Source of the DNA: Nitrospirillum viridazoti CBAmc
GTDB taxonomy: Bacteria > Pseudomonadota > Alphaproteobacteria > Azospirillales > Azospirillaceae
DNA: 64,000 nucleotides
Assembly: GCF_000730165.1 (NCBI RefSeq)
Contig: NZ_CP022110.1
Span: 612,501 to 676,500 of the forward strand
Reading direction: 5' to 3'
Notes under the pieces: generated by a model
Told to the model about the DNA's origin: nothing
Seen by the model: the letters and a program-made list of their open reading frames with translations, nothing else
Database searches by the model: none
Made by a program: the position numbers and the translations under genes
Part shown: positions 1 to 8,865 of the stretch, piece after piece
Numbering within the stretch: the stretch's first letter is position 1
How the letters are laid out: each line of letters begins with the position of its first letter

Positions 1-236
1 GGCCTGACAACCCGGTCGATCGTTACGGCATGCACAGCCCCCGTGTGCTGAACGGGCTGAACCAGGGGGTGTGGGTGGCACTGGGTGGTGTCGATGCACA
101 CCATGCCCGGGCGCGCGCCGCCGGCGCCGACATCCTGACCGACCCGCACGACACCGGCCACGGCACCCGCGAGTACGTGGCCCGCGACCTGGAGGGCCAC
201 GTCTGGATCTTCGGCGATTATTGGGGCGAACCCTAA
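1..236 (+). CDS. VOC (glyoxalase/bleomycin-resistance fold) protein, C-terminal part
   Basis: The reading frame is open from the left edge (codons from base 3) to a TAA at 234-236, so the gene starts outside the window. The visible 77 residues match the second half of a vicinal-oxygen-chelate domain: a 'GVDAHHARARAAGADI' helix-strand unit, then 'YVARDLEGHVWIFGDY', the usual closing strand with a glutamate ligand position just before the final beta strand. Members bind a metal and act on small molecules or confer drug tolerance; the substrate cannot be told from this fragment. The next gene follows after 59 bases on the same strand. Confidence 0.75.
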   Translation, partial: PDNPVDRYGMHSPRVLNGLNQGVWVALGGVDAHHARARAAGADILTDPHDTGHGTREYVARDLEGHVWIFGDYWGEP

Positions 237-295
237 AGGCCCCGCCCTTTTGGCCGCCCGTTTTCCCCCGCCCCCCCGTGTAAAGCTGAGGGACA

Positions 296-1993
296 GTGGG
301 AAGGAGGGCCTTCAAAATCACCGCGACCGCTCACGCTCCGGCCGGCCCCAACCAGGCCGATTACAACCAGGTGGTCGCCCGCTTCCATGCCGGTGATCTG
401 GCCGGGGTGGAAAGCGCCTGCCGGCACGTCCTGGCCCAAAACCCGCGCCAGCCGGCCTTCCTGCACGTGCTGGGGCTGGTGGCCCAGGCGCGTGGCCAGT
501 CCGCCATCGCCGCAGAACTGATCGGCGAGGCCGTGGCGTTGAGGCCGGACGACAGCGCCATGCACGGCAACCTCGGTATCGCGCTCGCCAAGCTGGGCCG
601 GCTGGACGCTGCCGAGGGCGCCTACCGGCGGGCGATCGCCCTGCGGCCCGACAATGCCGACGCCCACAGCAACCTGGGCAACGTCCTGCGCCACCATGGC
701 CGCTGGGATGAGGCGGAAGCCGAGTACCGGCAGGCGCTGTCCTTGAGGCCGACCTTCGCCGAGGCGCACAGCAATCTGGGCAACGCCTTGCGTCAGCGCG
801 AGGACCTGGATGGGGCGGAGGCCGCCTATCGCCAGGCCCTGGCCCTGCGCCCCGCCTATCCCGAGGGCCACTACAACCTGGGCAACGTGCTGTTGGAACG
901 GGGCCGGACCGAGGAGGCAATCGCGTGCTACCGCGCCGCCCTGGCCTTCAACCCGCGCCTAGTAGAGGCACACAACAACCTGGGCAGCGCGTTGAAGGCG
1001 CTGGCTGACATGGACGGCGCCATCGCCTGCTACCAGGCGGCCCTGGCAATCGACCCCCGCTATGCCGAGGCCCGCTACAACCTGGGCCTTGCCTGGCTGG
1101 GCCTGGGCGACTACCCCCGGGGCTGGGCGGCGTATGAATGGCGGTGGGCCAGTCCCGATTTCCGCCCCCACCGCCGCCCCTTCGCTCAGAAGACCTGGCG
1201 GGGGGAGGACATGGCCGGGGGGACGCTGCTGCTGCATGCCGAGCAGGGCTATGGCGATACCCTGCAGTTCTGCCGCTACATCCCCCTGGTGGCTGCCCGC
1301 TGCCGCCGGGTGGTGGTGGAGGTGCCGCCGCCCCTGCTGCGCCTGCTGCGGACCTCCCCCGCCCTGGTGGCGGTCGGGGATGTGCGCTTCATTGCCCGGG
1401 GCATGCCCCTGCCTGATTTTGATCTGCACTGCCCGCTGATGAGCCTGCCGCTGGCGCTGGACACGCGGCTGGAGACGGCGCCGGCAGCCACGCCCTACCT
1501 GACGGCGGCGGTGGCCGCCCCGATCGCGGCCAGGGATCGTCCCTGTGTCGGCATCGCCTGGTCCGGCAACCCCACCTACAAGGTGGACCGCCGCCGCTCC
1601 CTGACACGGGCCCAGGTCGAGTCCCTGGTGGCCGCCTGCCCGGAAGTGGAATTCCACAGCCTGCAGAAGGATCCGGACGCGGCGGGTGGTCTGCCCGACG
1701 GTGTCGTCGATCGCATGGGGGACGTTGCCGACTTCGCCGACACCGCGGCGCTGGTCCAGGCGATGGACCTGGTGATCAGCGTCGATACCTCCGTCGTCCA
1801 TCTGGCGGGGGCCCTGGGCCGGCCGGTGTGGCTGCTGAACCGCTTCGATTCCGACTGGCGCTGGTTGCGCGACCGTGACGACAGTCCCTGGTATCCCACC
1901 CTGCGCCAGTTCCGGCAGGAGATGCCCGGCGACTGGTATGGCGTGCTGGCCAGGGTGGCGGCATCCCTGGACAAATGGAACCCACGGGCATGA
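296..1993 (+). CDS. TPR repeat protein with C-terminal glycosyltransferase-like domain
   Basis: A 565-residue protein with a GTG start at 296. Residues about 20-285 are tandem tetratricopeptide repeats, with recurring 'NLGN.L...G..DEA...Y..AL.L.P' units. The C-terminal third resembles the GT9/heptosyltransferase-like domain often fused to TPRs in proteobacteria: 'HAEQGYGDTLQF' near residue 312, 'VGIAWSGNP' near 417, and 'ISVDTSVVHLAGALGRPVW' near 494, the nucleotide-sugar binding region. No signal peptide is seen, so it is probably cytoplasmic and may modify a protein or polysaccharide. The acceptor is unknown. It is probably a single-gene unit. Confidence 0.85.
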   Translation: MGRRAFKITATAHAPAGPNQADYNQVVARFHAGDLAGVESACRHVLAQNPRQPAFLHVLGLVAQARGQSAIAAELIGEAVALRPDDSAMHGNLGIALAKLGRLDAAEGAYRRAIALRPDNADAHSNLGNVLRHHGRWDEAEAEYRQALSLRPTFAEAHSNLGNALRQREDLDGAEAAYRQALALRPAYPEGHYNLGNVLLERGRTEEAIACYRAALAFNPRLVEAHNNLGSALKALADMDGAIACYQAALAIDPRYAEARYNLGLAWLGLGDYPRGWAAYEWRWASPDFRPHRRPFAQKTWRGEDMAGGTLLLHAEQGYGDTLQFCRYIPLVAARCRRVVVEVPPPLLRLLRTSPALVAVGDVRFIARGMPLPDFDLHCPLMSLPLALDTRLETAPAATPYLTAAVAAPIAARDRPCVGIAWSGNPTYKVDRRRSLTRAQVESLVAACPEVEFHSLQKDPDAAGGLPDGVVDRMGDVADFADTAALVQAMDLVISVDTSVVHLAGALGRPVWLLNRFDSDWRWLRDRDDSPWYPTLRQFRQEMPGDWYGVLARVAASLDKWNPRA

Positions 1994-2028
1994 AAAAAGC
2001 CGCCCGGGCCTCAACGGCCCGGCGGCTT
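1993..2028 (-). terminator. Rho-independent terminator between convergent genes
   Basis: A 13-bp GC-rich stem (1997-2010 with 2016-2028, one bulged C) has a TCAAC loop. Read on the minus strand it is followed by a run of six T, so it should end the transcript of the 64-residue gene. On the plus strand the same hairpin lies just past the TPR gene stop, with a weaker T-rich tail, so it may work both ways. Confidence 0.75.
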
Positions 2029-2032
2029 CGTT

Positions 2033-2060
2033 CAATTCAGCAAGGCCAATTCAGCAAGGC
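2033..2060. repeat. Perfect 14-bp tandem duplication
   Basis: CAATTCAGCAAGGC occurs twice head to tail (2033-2046 and 2047-2060) between the terminator hairpin and the stop codon of the minus-strand small gene. It looks like a replication-slippage duplication. Confidence 0.8.
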
Positions 2061-2080
2061 TTGGCCAGCAGGGCCTGGGA

Positions 2081-2275
2081 TCACGCGGCGCGGTTCAGCT
2101 TGCGCACCTTGGCCCACAGGTCGGACGGCTGGCGGTCCAGCTCGAACATGGAGACCTTGGACGGCTCGCGGCCTTGCACGGCGCATTCCAGCAGGAACAT
2201 GTTGGTCTTCTGCGGGTCCAGCCCGTGCGCTTCGCACGCGGCGACGAAGGCGGGATCCAGTTCCAGGGTGGACAT
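2081..2275 (-). CDS. Small conserved-type hypothetical protein (64 aa)
   Basis: Sixty-four residues starting MSTLELDPAF, mixed charge, no signal peptide or membrane segment; predicted soluble. A purine-rich GAGAG lies about 9 bases before the ATG. The frame ends just before a strong minus-strand terminator, which supports a genuine independent transcript. It contains two cysteines (CEAHG and ECAVQ) but no recognised metal-binding pattern. I do not recognise the family. The gene is divergent from the lipoprotein gene at 2435, with about 160 bases between them for two promoters. Confidence 0.6.
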   Translation of the reverse strand: MSTLELDPAFVAACEAHGLDPQKTNMFLLECAVQGREPSKVSMFELDRQPSDLWAKVRKLNRAA

Positions 2276-2434
2276 CGGAATTGCTCTCTAGGAGGTTGGC
2301 GGTTGGGTACCCGCTTGGGGTACGCTCATAATATCGCGATGCAACATGGCTTAACTAGGGCGATTTCGCATCTGCGGCATGACAAATCGGTGGCCGGCGC
2401 GCAGGAACAAGCCGCCGCGCGGGAGAAGGTTCCG

Positions 2435-2950
2435 ATGAGGTCCTGGGTCTACCCCCTCCTGGCCTTGATGGCCGCTCTTCCCGCCGCCTGCCAGCCGTCA
2501 CCACCGCCCTTAACCTTCGACGGTTTGGAGCCCGTCCGCCTGGGCATGACGGTCGTCCAGGCGGAGTCGGCGCTGGACGTTGCCTTTCGTCCAATGGACC
2601 GGAGCCAGTCGGCGGACTGCTGGCTGACCGGCCGCGGCGACGGCAAGGACAAGCAGATCAGCTACATGGTGGAAAAAGGCCGAATCACCCGCATCGACGT
2701 TTTCGCCCCGCCGGGCGGGGAGGCGACCGTCCGGACGGCCCAAGGTATCGGTGTGGGCGCCACGGAGGCGGCGGTGCTGAAGGCCTATGGCCCCACGGTG
2801 GTGGTGCAGCCCCACGCCTATGAGGAGGGGCACTATCTCCGGATTGAGGAGCGGGGGCGGGTCCTGCTGTTCGAGACAGCCGACGGCCGGGTCACCCGCT
2901 TCCGCGCGGGCCTGCCCCCGGCCGTGGACTATATCGAAGGCTGCCTCTGA
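2435..2950 (+). CDS. Small lipoprotein of unknown function
   Basis: A 171-residue protein. The ATG at 2435 is preceded by GGAGAAGG and opens a lipoprotein signal peptide with lipobox LPAAC (Cys19). An upstream in-frame ATG at 2174 would lose the signal peptide and overlap the divergent gene, so it is rejected. The mature part has two similar halves of the type 'LEPVRLGMTVVQAESAL' and 'AQGIGVGATEAAVLKAYG', the pattern of small beta-rich proteins with SmpA/BamE-like 'G.....V...G' repeats. It probably sits on the periplasmic face of a membrane. No function is assigned. It is convergent with the spoVR-like gene. Confidence 0.75.
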   Translation: MRSWVYPLLALMAALPAACQPSPPPLTFDGLEPVRLGMTVVQAESALDVAFRPMDRSQSADCWLTGRGDGKDKQISYMVEKGRITRIDVFAPPGGEATVRTAQGIGVGATEAAVLKAYGPTVVVQPHAYEEGHYLRIEERGRVLLFETADGRVTRFRAGLPPAVDYIEGCL

Positions 2951-2954
2951 CGCG

Positions 2955-2970
2955 GGCCCCCTTGGGGGCC
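2955..2970. terminator. Short GC hairpin between convergent genes
   Basis: GGCCCCC and GGGGGCC pair across a two-base loop, directly between the lipoprotein stop (2950) and the spoVR-like stop (2974). No T-run follows on either strand, so this is only a weak terminator candidate. Confidence 0.3.
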
Positions 2971-2973
2971 TAC

Positions 2974-4575
2974 TCACTCCGCCAGCAGGATCGTGCGGGC
3001 GGGCACGGTCAGCTTGCGCAGCGTGTTGCCCGCATCGTCATTCTCGAACAGCAGCACGTCGTAGCCCCAGAGGTTGGCGACGTGCTGCAGCACGGACTTG
3101 GCGTCCTCCTCCGCCAGCAGCACGCCGTTCTGCACCTTGTGCTCCAGGATCAGCCGGCGGTCGCCGGCCAGGTCCACGTCGGTGATCTGGATGTCCGGGT
3201 CCAGGGAGGAGAAGTCATACTGCGCCGCCAGCTGCTGGCGCACCCGGCGATAGCCGCGCTCGTCATGGATGGCGGCGACGCGGTAGACGTTCTCATCACT
3301 GTTGTCGTGCAGGTGGAACATCCGCATCTTGCGCATCAGGTGCGGGCTCAGATACTGCAGGATGAAACTCTCGTCGCGATAGTTGGCCCAGGCGTCGCGG
3401 AGTGCCGCCATGGCGTCGCCGCTGCCGGCATAGCCGGGGAACCAGGCGCGGTCCTCCTCCGTGGGGTTGGTGGCGATGCGCTCGATGTCCTGCATCATGG
3501 CAAACCCCAGGGCATAGGGGTTGATGCCGGAATAGCGCGGATCGTCGAAGGCCGGCTGGAACACCACGGCGGTGTGGGAGTGCAGGAACTCCATATAGGC
3601 GCCGTCGCTGATGCGCCCCGTTTCGTGCAGGCGGGTCATGATGCGGTAGTGCGTGTAGGTGGCGCACCCCTCGTTCATCACCTTGGTCTGCCGCTGGGGG
3701 GAGAAATACTGCGCCACATGGCGGACGATGCGCAGCACCTCGCGCTGCCAGTTGGCCAGGCGCGGCGCCTTCTTCTCCAGGAAATAGAGGATGTTCTCCT
3801 CCGGCAGGTCCAGCAGGGCCCGGCGCCGTTCCTCGTCCGACGGCGCCTTCTGGCCCTTCTTGGTGGGCACCGTGCGCCACAGGTCGTTGTACAGCTGGCG
3901 CTGCATCTCCTGCCGCTCCTGCTCCCGCCGCGCTTCGGACTGCAGGTCCAGGCGGCGGCGGGGGTAGCGGTGGATGCCCTGGTTCATCAGGGCGTGGGCG
4001 GCATCCAGGGTGCGTTCCACCAGCTGTTGGCCATAGCGCTCCTCGCAGCGGGCGATATAGGCCTTGGCGAAGTCCAGATAGCCCAGGATACCCTCGGCAT
4101 CCGTCCACTGCTGGAACAGGTAGTTGTTCTTGAAGAAGTGGTTGTGGCCGAACGCCGCGTGGGCGATGACCAGCGCCTGCATGGTGATGGAGTTCTCCTC
4201 CATGATGTAGCTGATGCAGGGGCTGGAGTTGATGACGATCTCATAGGCCAGGCCGCGCATGCCACGGCGGTACATGGCCTCGTCCCGGGCGAAATGCTTG
4301 CCGAAGGACCAGTGGCGGTACAGCAGGGGCATGCCGATGGAGGCATAGGCGTCCAGCATCTGCTCGGACGTGATGACCTCGATCTGGTTGGGGTAGACGT
4401 CCAGCCCCAGCTCGCCCAGCGCAATCTCCTGGATGGCGTCGTGGCAGCGCTTGATGGTGTCGTAGTCCCAGTCGGCACCGGTGTAGAGCAGGTTGGCATC
4501 GTCCGGCGGCGGCGCCTTCTCCCCCGGTTCCGATCTCTTGACAGGCTTCAGGCGTTCAACGGGGGCTAAGGTCAA
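2974..4575 (-). CDS. SpoVR/YcgB family protein
   Basis: A 533-residue protein covering the full SpoVR family length, with typical blocks 'YTGADWDYDTIKRCH', 'EVITSEQMLDAYAS', 'HWSFGKHF', 'AHAAFGHNHFFKNN' and 'NEGCATYTHYRI'. The start is a TTG whose first bases overlap the yeaH-like stop (TTGA), with GGAGG seven bases upstream, so translation is probably coupled. SpoVR proteins are needed for spore cortex in Bacillus; in proteobacteria (YcgB) they are co-expressed with PrkA and YeaH under starvation, and the biochemical activity is not established. It is last gene of the prkA-yeaH-spoVR module here. Confidence 0.93.
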   Translation of the reverse strand: MTLAPVERLKPVKRSEPGEKAPPPDDANLLYTGADWDYDTIKRCHDAIQEIALGELGLDVYPNQIEVITSEQMLDAYASIGMPLLYRHWSFGKHFARDEAMYRRGMRGLAYEIVINSSPCISYIMEENSITMQALVIAHAAFGHNHFFKNNYLFQQWTDAEGILGYLDFAKAYIARCEERYGQQLVERTLDAAHALMNQGIHRYPRRRLDLQSEARREQERQEMQRQLYNDLWRTVPTKKGQKAPSDEERRRALLDLPEENILYFLEKKAPRLANWQREVLRIVRHVAQYFSPQRQTKVMNEGCATYTHYRIMTRLHETGRISDGAYMEFLHSHTAVVFQPAFDDPRYSGINPYALGFAMMQDIERIATNPTEEDRAWFPGYAGSGDAMAALRDAWANYRDESFILQYLSPHLMRKMRMFHLHDNSDENVYRVAAIHDERGYRRVRQQLAAQYDFSSLDPDIQITDVDLAGDRRLILEHKVQNGVLLAEEDAKSVLQHVANLWGYDVLLFENDDAGNTLRKLTVPARTILLAE

Positions 4576-5906
4576 GGTGTCGCCTCCTCCGACTGTTTCG
4601 CGCCATCGCGGGCGAACAGTTCACGGAATACCGGGTAGATTTCCCGCCGATGGCGGACCTTCTTCATGACGAAGGGCGTCTCGGTGCCGGTGACTTGCTT
4701 GTAGGTGCGCCACAGGTCGGTTTCGCGGGCGTGGGTGGCGAAGCCCGCGGGCATGGCGTCGGGGTCGGACCCGACCTCGACATAGGCGTAGTACTGGCAG
4801 GCGGGCAGCAGGTCATGCTCCAGCAGGGCTGCCGTGCGGCCGCCGTCGCTGGTGGTGTTGTCGCCGTCCGAGGCCTGGGCGCCGTAGATGTTCCAGTCGG
4901 CGACGGGATAGCGCTCCTTGATGATGCGCTTCATCTCCTCCAGCGCCGTCGAGACCATGGTGCCGCCGGTCTCGGTGGAGTGGAAGAAGGTGTCCTCGTC
5001 CACCTCCTCCGCCTCATGGGTGTGGCGGATGAAGACCACCTCCACCTGCTTGTACCGGCGGGTGAGGAAGAGGTAGAGCAGCATGAAGAAGCGCTTGGCC
5101 AGATCCTTCATATGCTCGGTCATGGAGCCCGAGACGTCCATCAGGCAGAACATCACCGCCTGGGCCGCCGGCTTGGGAATGGGCGTGAAGCGGTTGTAGC
5201 GGACATCGATGGGGTCGATGTAGGGGATGCGCTTGGCCCGCATCACCTGGCGTTCCAGCAGGCCCCGCAGTTCCATCAGCCGGTCGGGGTCCTTGCCCGG
5301 CTGGGCCTCCAGTTCCGCGATCTCCGCCTCCAGCGCCAGCATCTCGTCCGACTTGGGGCGCTTCAGGGCGATGCGGCGCGACAGGCTGTTGCGCATGGTG
5401 CGCACCAGGTTGAGGTTGGTGGGCGAACCGGAGGAGGAATAGCCCGCGCGCTGCCACAGCACGGCGTCGGCCGCCTTCAGCTTGCGCTTGGCGAGGTCGG
5501 GCAGTTCCAGATCCTCCATGAAGAGGTCCATGAACTCCTCCCGCGTCAGGACGAAGCGGAACTCATCCTCGCCCCCGCCGTCGGGGCTGCCATCCGTGCC
5601 ACGGCCGCCGCTCTGGCCGCTGGGCGGCTTGGCGATGGTGTCCCCCTCCATGAACTCCTTGTTGCCGGGCACCACGTGGTCGCGGATGCCGCCTTGGCCG
5701 GAGCGGTGGAAGGTGGGTTCGGAAATGCCGCCGGTGGGGATGGAGATGTCGGCGCCGCTCTCCACGTCCTTGATGCGGCGGTTGCTTGAGGCACCGTTCA
5801 CAGCGCGCAGGATCTGTTCCTTGGCACGCCGGATGAAGCGCTGGCGGTTGGCCAGGCTCTTGCCCTTGGGATTGCTGCGGCGATCGACAATGATCATCGA
5901 CGACAA
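4572..5906 (-). CDS. YeaH/YhbH (DUF444) family von Willebrand-like protein
   Basis: A 444-residue protein. It opens with the family's 'VDRRSNPKGKSLANRQRF' block, has a low-complexity Gly/Ser/Asp stretch near residues 90-110, then a vWA-like domain whose MIDAS motif DVSGSM begins near Asp257. It is a partner in the starvation-induced PrkA module; the molecular role is unknown. The start is uncertain: a TTG at 5906 has GGGGAG at good spacing, while the ATG at 5897 is nine bases inside the frame. It overlaps the spoVR-like gene by 4 bases and lies 199 bases after prkA. Confidence 0.92.
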   Translation of the reverse strand: MSSMIIVDRRSNPKGKSLANRQRFIRRAKEQILRAVNGASSNRRIKDVESGADISIPTGGISEPTFHRSGQGGIRDHVVPGNKEFMEGDTIAKPPSGQSGGRGTDGSPDGGGEDEFRFVLTREEFMDLFMEDLELPDLAKRKLKAADAVLWQRAGYSSSGSPTNLNLVRTMRNSLSRRIALKRPKSDEMLALEAEIAELEAQPGKDPDRLMELRGLLERQVMRAKRIPYIDPIDVRYNRFTPIPKPAAQAVMFCLMDVSGSMTEHMKDLAKRFFMLLYLFLTRRYKQVEVVFIRHTHEAEEVDEDTFFHSTETGGTMVSTALEEMKRIIKERYPVADWNIYGAQASDGDNTTSDGGRTAALLEHDLLPACQYYAYVEVGSDPDAMPAGFATHARETDLWRTYKQVTGTETPFVMKKVRHRREIYPVFRELFARDGAKQSEEATP

Positions 5907-6105
5907 GGCATTACTCCCCGGTACCCCGGTCCCGGGAACCGTACCGGCGGCGCCGGCGCCCCGGCACCTTTGAAGGGGCCGGGCGGGGGAGCGCCACCGG
6001 GGGTCAGCCGGGTGGGGGTGGTGTCCGTTTCGCGTGTGAGCGCAGGGGATCGCGGGATGGGGCCCAGCCGGTTCAGCCGGGCCCTTTCCTATGGGAAGGT
6101 CCCGC

Positions 6106-8052
6106 TCAGCCCGCCTGCTTCACCCGCATGTACCACTCGACCAGCCGGCGCACCTGGCGCTCGGTATAGCCGCGATCCACCATGCGCTCGACGAACTCGT
6201 GGTGCTTCTTCTCCGTCTCGCCATCCTTCTTGCTGCCGAAGCTGATGACCGGCAGCAATTCTTCCACCTGGCTGAACATACGCCGTTCGATGACCAACCG
6301 CAGCTTCTCATAAGAGGTCCAGCTGGGGTTGCGACCGGCGTTGGCCGCCCGCGTCCGCAGCACGAACTTCACCACCTCGTTGCGGAAGTCCTTCGGGTTG
6401 GCGATGCCCGCCGGCTTCTCGATCTTGGTCAGCTCCTGGTTCAGCAGGTCCCGGTTCATCAGCTGGCCGGTGTCGGGATCCTTGAAGTCCTGATCCTCGA
6501 TCCAGGCGTCGGCGTAGTCGACATACCGGTCGAACAGGTTCTGGCCGTAATCGTGGTAGGACTCGAGGTAGGCCTTTTGGATTTCATAGCCGATGAATTC
6601 CGCGTAGCGCGGCGCCAGTTCGGCCTTGATGAATTCCAGGTAGCGCTTCTCCGTCTCGTCGGGGAACTGCTCGCGGCGGATGGCCTGCTCCAGCACATAC
6701 ATCAGGTGCACCGGGTCGGCCGCCACCTCCACCGTGTCGTAGTTGAAGGTGCTGGCCAACACCTTGAAGGCGAAACGGGTGGAGATGCCGTTCATGCCCT
6801 CGTCCATGCCGGCGGCGTCCTTGTATTCCTGCAGGGTGCGGGCCTTGGGGTCCGTCTCCTTCAGGCTTTCGCCATCATAGACGCGCATCTTGGAGAAGAG
6901 GTTGGAGTTCTCGTGCTCCCGCAGGCGGGACAGCACGGTGAACCGGGCCAGCATCTCCATGGTGCCGGGGGCGCAGGGGGATTTGGCCAGCTCCGACCCG
7001 CCGATCAGCTTCTCATAGATGCGCTGTTCCTCGGTGACGCGCAGGCTGTACGGGACCTTGACCACGCAGATGCGGTCGATGAAGGCCTCATTGTTCTTGT
7101 TGTTCTTGAAGCTTTGCCACTCCGCCTCGTTGGAGTGTGCCATGATGACGCCGGTGAAGGGCAGGGCGCCGATGTTCTCCGTGCCGATGTAGTTGCCTTC
7201 CTGCGTGGCGGTCAGCAGGGGGTGCAGCATCTTGATGGGCGCCTTGAACATCTCGACGAATTCCAGCAGGCCCTGGTTCGCCCGGTTCAGGCCGCCGGAA
7301 TAGCTGTAGGCGTCGGGATCATTCTGCTGGAACATCTCCAGCTTGCGGATGTCGACCTTGCCCACCAGGGAGGAGATGTCCTGGTTGTTCTCATCGCCCG
7401 GCTCGGTCTTGGACACGGCGATCTGGCGCAGGCGCGACGGGCGCAGCTTCACCACCCGGAACCGGGTGATGTCGCCGCCGAACTCGTCCAGGCGCTTGAT
7501 GGCCCAGGGGCTGACCAGGCCGGTCAGGCGGCGGCGGGGAATGCCGTAGCGTTCCTCCAGCGCCTCGCCCATGGTACCGGGGTCGAACAGGCCCAGCGGG
7601 CTCTCGAACACCGGGCTCAGCTGGTCGCCGGCCTTCAGGACGTAGATGGGCTGCTCTTCCATGAGCGCCTTCAGACGCTCGGCCAGCGAGGATTTGCCGC
7701 CGCCCACCGGGCCCAGCAGGTAGAGGATTTGCTTGCGCTCCTCCAGGCCCTGGGCGGCATGGCGGAAGAAGCCCACGATGCGCTCTATCGTCTCCTCCAT
7801 GCCGTAGAATTCGGCGAAGGCGGGATAGATCTTGATGGTACGGTTCATGAAAACGCGGGACAGGCGGCTGTCCTTGGCGGTGTCCACCACCTCCGGCTCG
7901 CCGATGGCGGCCAGCAGACGCTCCGGCGCGCTGGCGTACATCATCGGGTCGTCGCGGCACCCTTCCAGGTATTCCTGCAACGACATCGCCACTTCGCGGC
8001 GCGCCTCATAGCTTTGGGCGAAGGTTGTGAATAAATCGGTCGACTTCGGCAT
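6106..8052 (-). CDS. prkA: PrkA family serine protein kinase / AAA+ protein
   Basis: A 648-residue protein of normal PrkA length. The N-terminal AAA part has Walker A GPVGGGKS at residues 114-121, and the C-terminal part is the PrkA kinase-like domain. The ATG at 8052 is preceded by AAAGGGTG. PrkA is described as a serine kinase in Bacillus; E. coli YeaG acts with YeaH in nitrogen starvation and stress survival. It is first gene of the three-gene module with yeaH- and spoVR-like genes. A long leader of about 800 bases without a gene lies upstream, which suggests complex transcriptional control. Confidence 0.95.
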   Translation of the reverse strand: MPKSTDLFTTFAQSYEARREVAMSLQEYLEGCRDDPMMYASAPERLLAAIGEPEVVDTAKDSRLSRVFMNRTIKIYPAFAEFYGMEETIERIVGFFRHAAQGLEERKQILYLLGPVGGGKSSLAERLKALMEEQPIYVLKAGDQLSPVFESPLGLFDPGTMGEALEERYGIPRRRLTGLVSPWAIKRLDEFGGDITRFRVVKLRPSRLRQIAVSKTEPGDENNQDISSLVGKVDIRKLEMFQQNDPDAYSYSGGLNRANQGLLEFVEMFKAPIKMLHPLLTATQEGNYIGTENIGALPFTGVIMAHSNEAEWQSFKNNKNNEAFIDRICVVKVPYSLRVTEEQRIYEKLIGGSELAKSPCAPGTMEMLARFTVLSRLREHENSNLFSKMRVYDGESLKETDPKARTLQEYKDAAGMDEGMNGISTRFAFKVLASTFNYDTVEVAADPVHLMYVLEQAIRREQFPDETEKRYLEFIKAELAPRYAEFIGYEIQKAYLESYHDYGQNLFDRYVDYADAWIEDQDFKDPDTGQLMNRDLLNQELTKIEKPAGIANPKDFRNEVVKFVLRTRAANAGRNPSWTSYEKLRLVIERRMFSQVEELLPVISFGSKKDGETEKKHHEFVERMVDRGYTERQVRRLVEWYMRVKQAG

Positions 8053-8865
8053 GGGTTCACCCTTTCAGAAGGATCACGCCTATCAGGCAACTCGACGGGC
8101 GGTCCCAACACGCGAGACCGCGACGACTCCACTCTCCCCCGTTCCAACGGGGTACCAACCTCGTGACTGACGTTTCAGGAGAGGCAAGTTCCGTACCAGA
8201 TGGTCCATCCCCGTGGATCGAACCCCGGACTCCACTTGTTAAACACTCACCTGCCGTCCTTCGTTCTCCCTGTACCCGGATGCCTTGGGTCTTGATTTAG
8301 ATATTGGTGGATGATTGCGACGGAGTAGAGGCAGATCGGGGAATTTTTCAGCGAAAACCAAACGTTGTGCCGATCCACCCGGCGCTGGCCTCATCCATTC
8401 CACCTATCCCGCGGCCTATCCCCCGGGCGCCAATCGGCGATCCGGGCAACCTTGTCCGTTTATAATCGGGCCCGTGCAGCGGCGCCCCGTGTGCCACGCA
8501 TCCCTCCGCCAAATGGCCTAGGCCCGGGCTCTTCCCGCGACCACCGCGCCGGCGGCATTTCATGCGTATTCCCTATGGGCAGGGTGAGCTCCAAGGCCTC
8601 ACCAAAATGTTAACGATGTGCCCCGGGATACATGTTTTTTGGCCGCTGCGGCCCATCTGCGGGGACCGCTCGGCAGGGTCCTGGCCGGCCTGGGAGACCC
8701 CTACCATCCCATGGCGGGGGTGGGTAGCCGGCTATAGGTAGATGCTAAACCACGATCCGGGCCTAGCGCTAGTCCCTCTGTCCATAAGGCGGAGGATTTC
8801 GGGCCATGCTGTCCAAAGGACGGCGGCTGCCTGCGGCTTGGGCATCTGCCCCAAAAAGGGCAGCG
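8053..8865. other. Long gene-free region upstream of prkA
   Basis: About 810 bases between prkA and the globin gene. Open frames here are short and have no recognisable product. On the minus strand GGAAC (8188-8192) is followed 15 bases later by CGTC, close to but not exactly the alphaproteobacterial general-stress sigma (EcfG) pattern GGAAC-N16/17-CGTT, about 115 bases before the prkA start. I see no tRNA that folds, and no clear terminator. Confidence 0.5.
8168..8192 (-). promoter_or_regulatory. Possible EcfG-like stress promoter of prkA
   Basis: GGAAC at 8188-8192 and CGTCA at 8168-8172 (minus strand), spaced 15 bases apart. The alphaproteobacterial EcfG consensus is GGAAC, 16-17 bases, then CGTT. 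The spacer is one base short and the -10 element has one mismatch, so this is a weak match, made more plausible only by the stress role of the downstream prkA module. Confidence 0.25.

Noticed and set aside
2174-2434. Long start for the lipoprotein gene
   Set aside because: It would overlap the divergent small gene and hide an intact lipoprotein signal peptide.
2962-4569. Long plus-strand frame of 535 codons antisense to the spoVR-like gene
   Set aside because: It mirrors the real gene in a high-GC genome, is rich in Val/Leu/His/Gly without domains, and the minus-strand product matches SpoVR throughout.
8200-8232. Possible tRNA 3' part on the minus strand (GGTTCGATCC followed by a CCA-like end)
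   Set aside because: The flanking five-base T-arm stems do not pair, and no anticodon or D arm can be drawn upstream.
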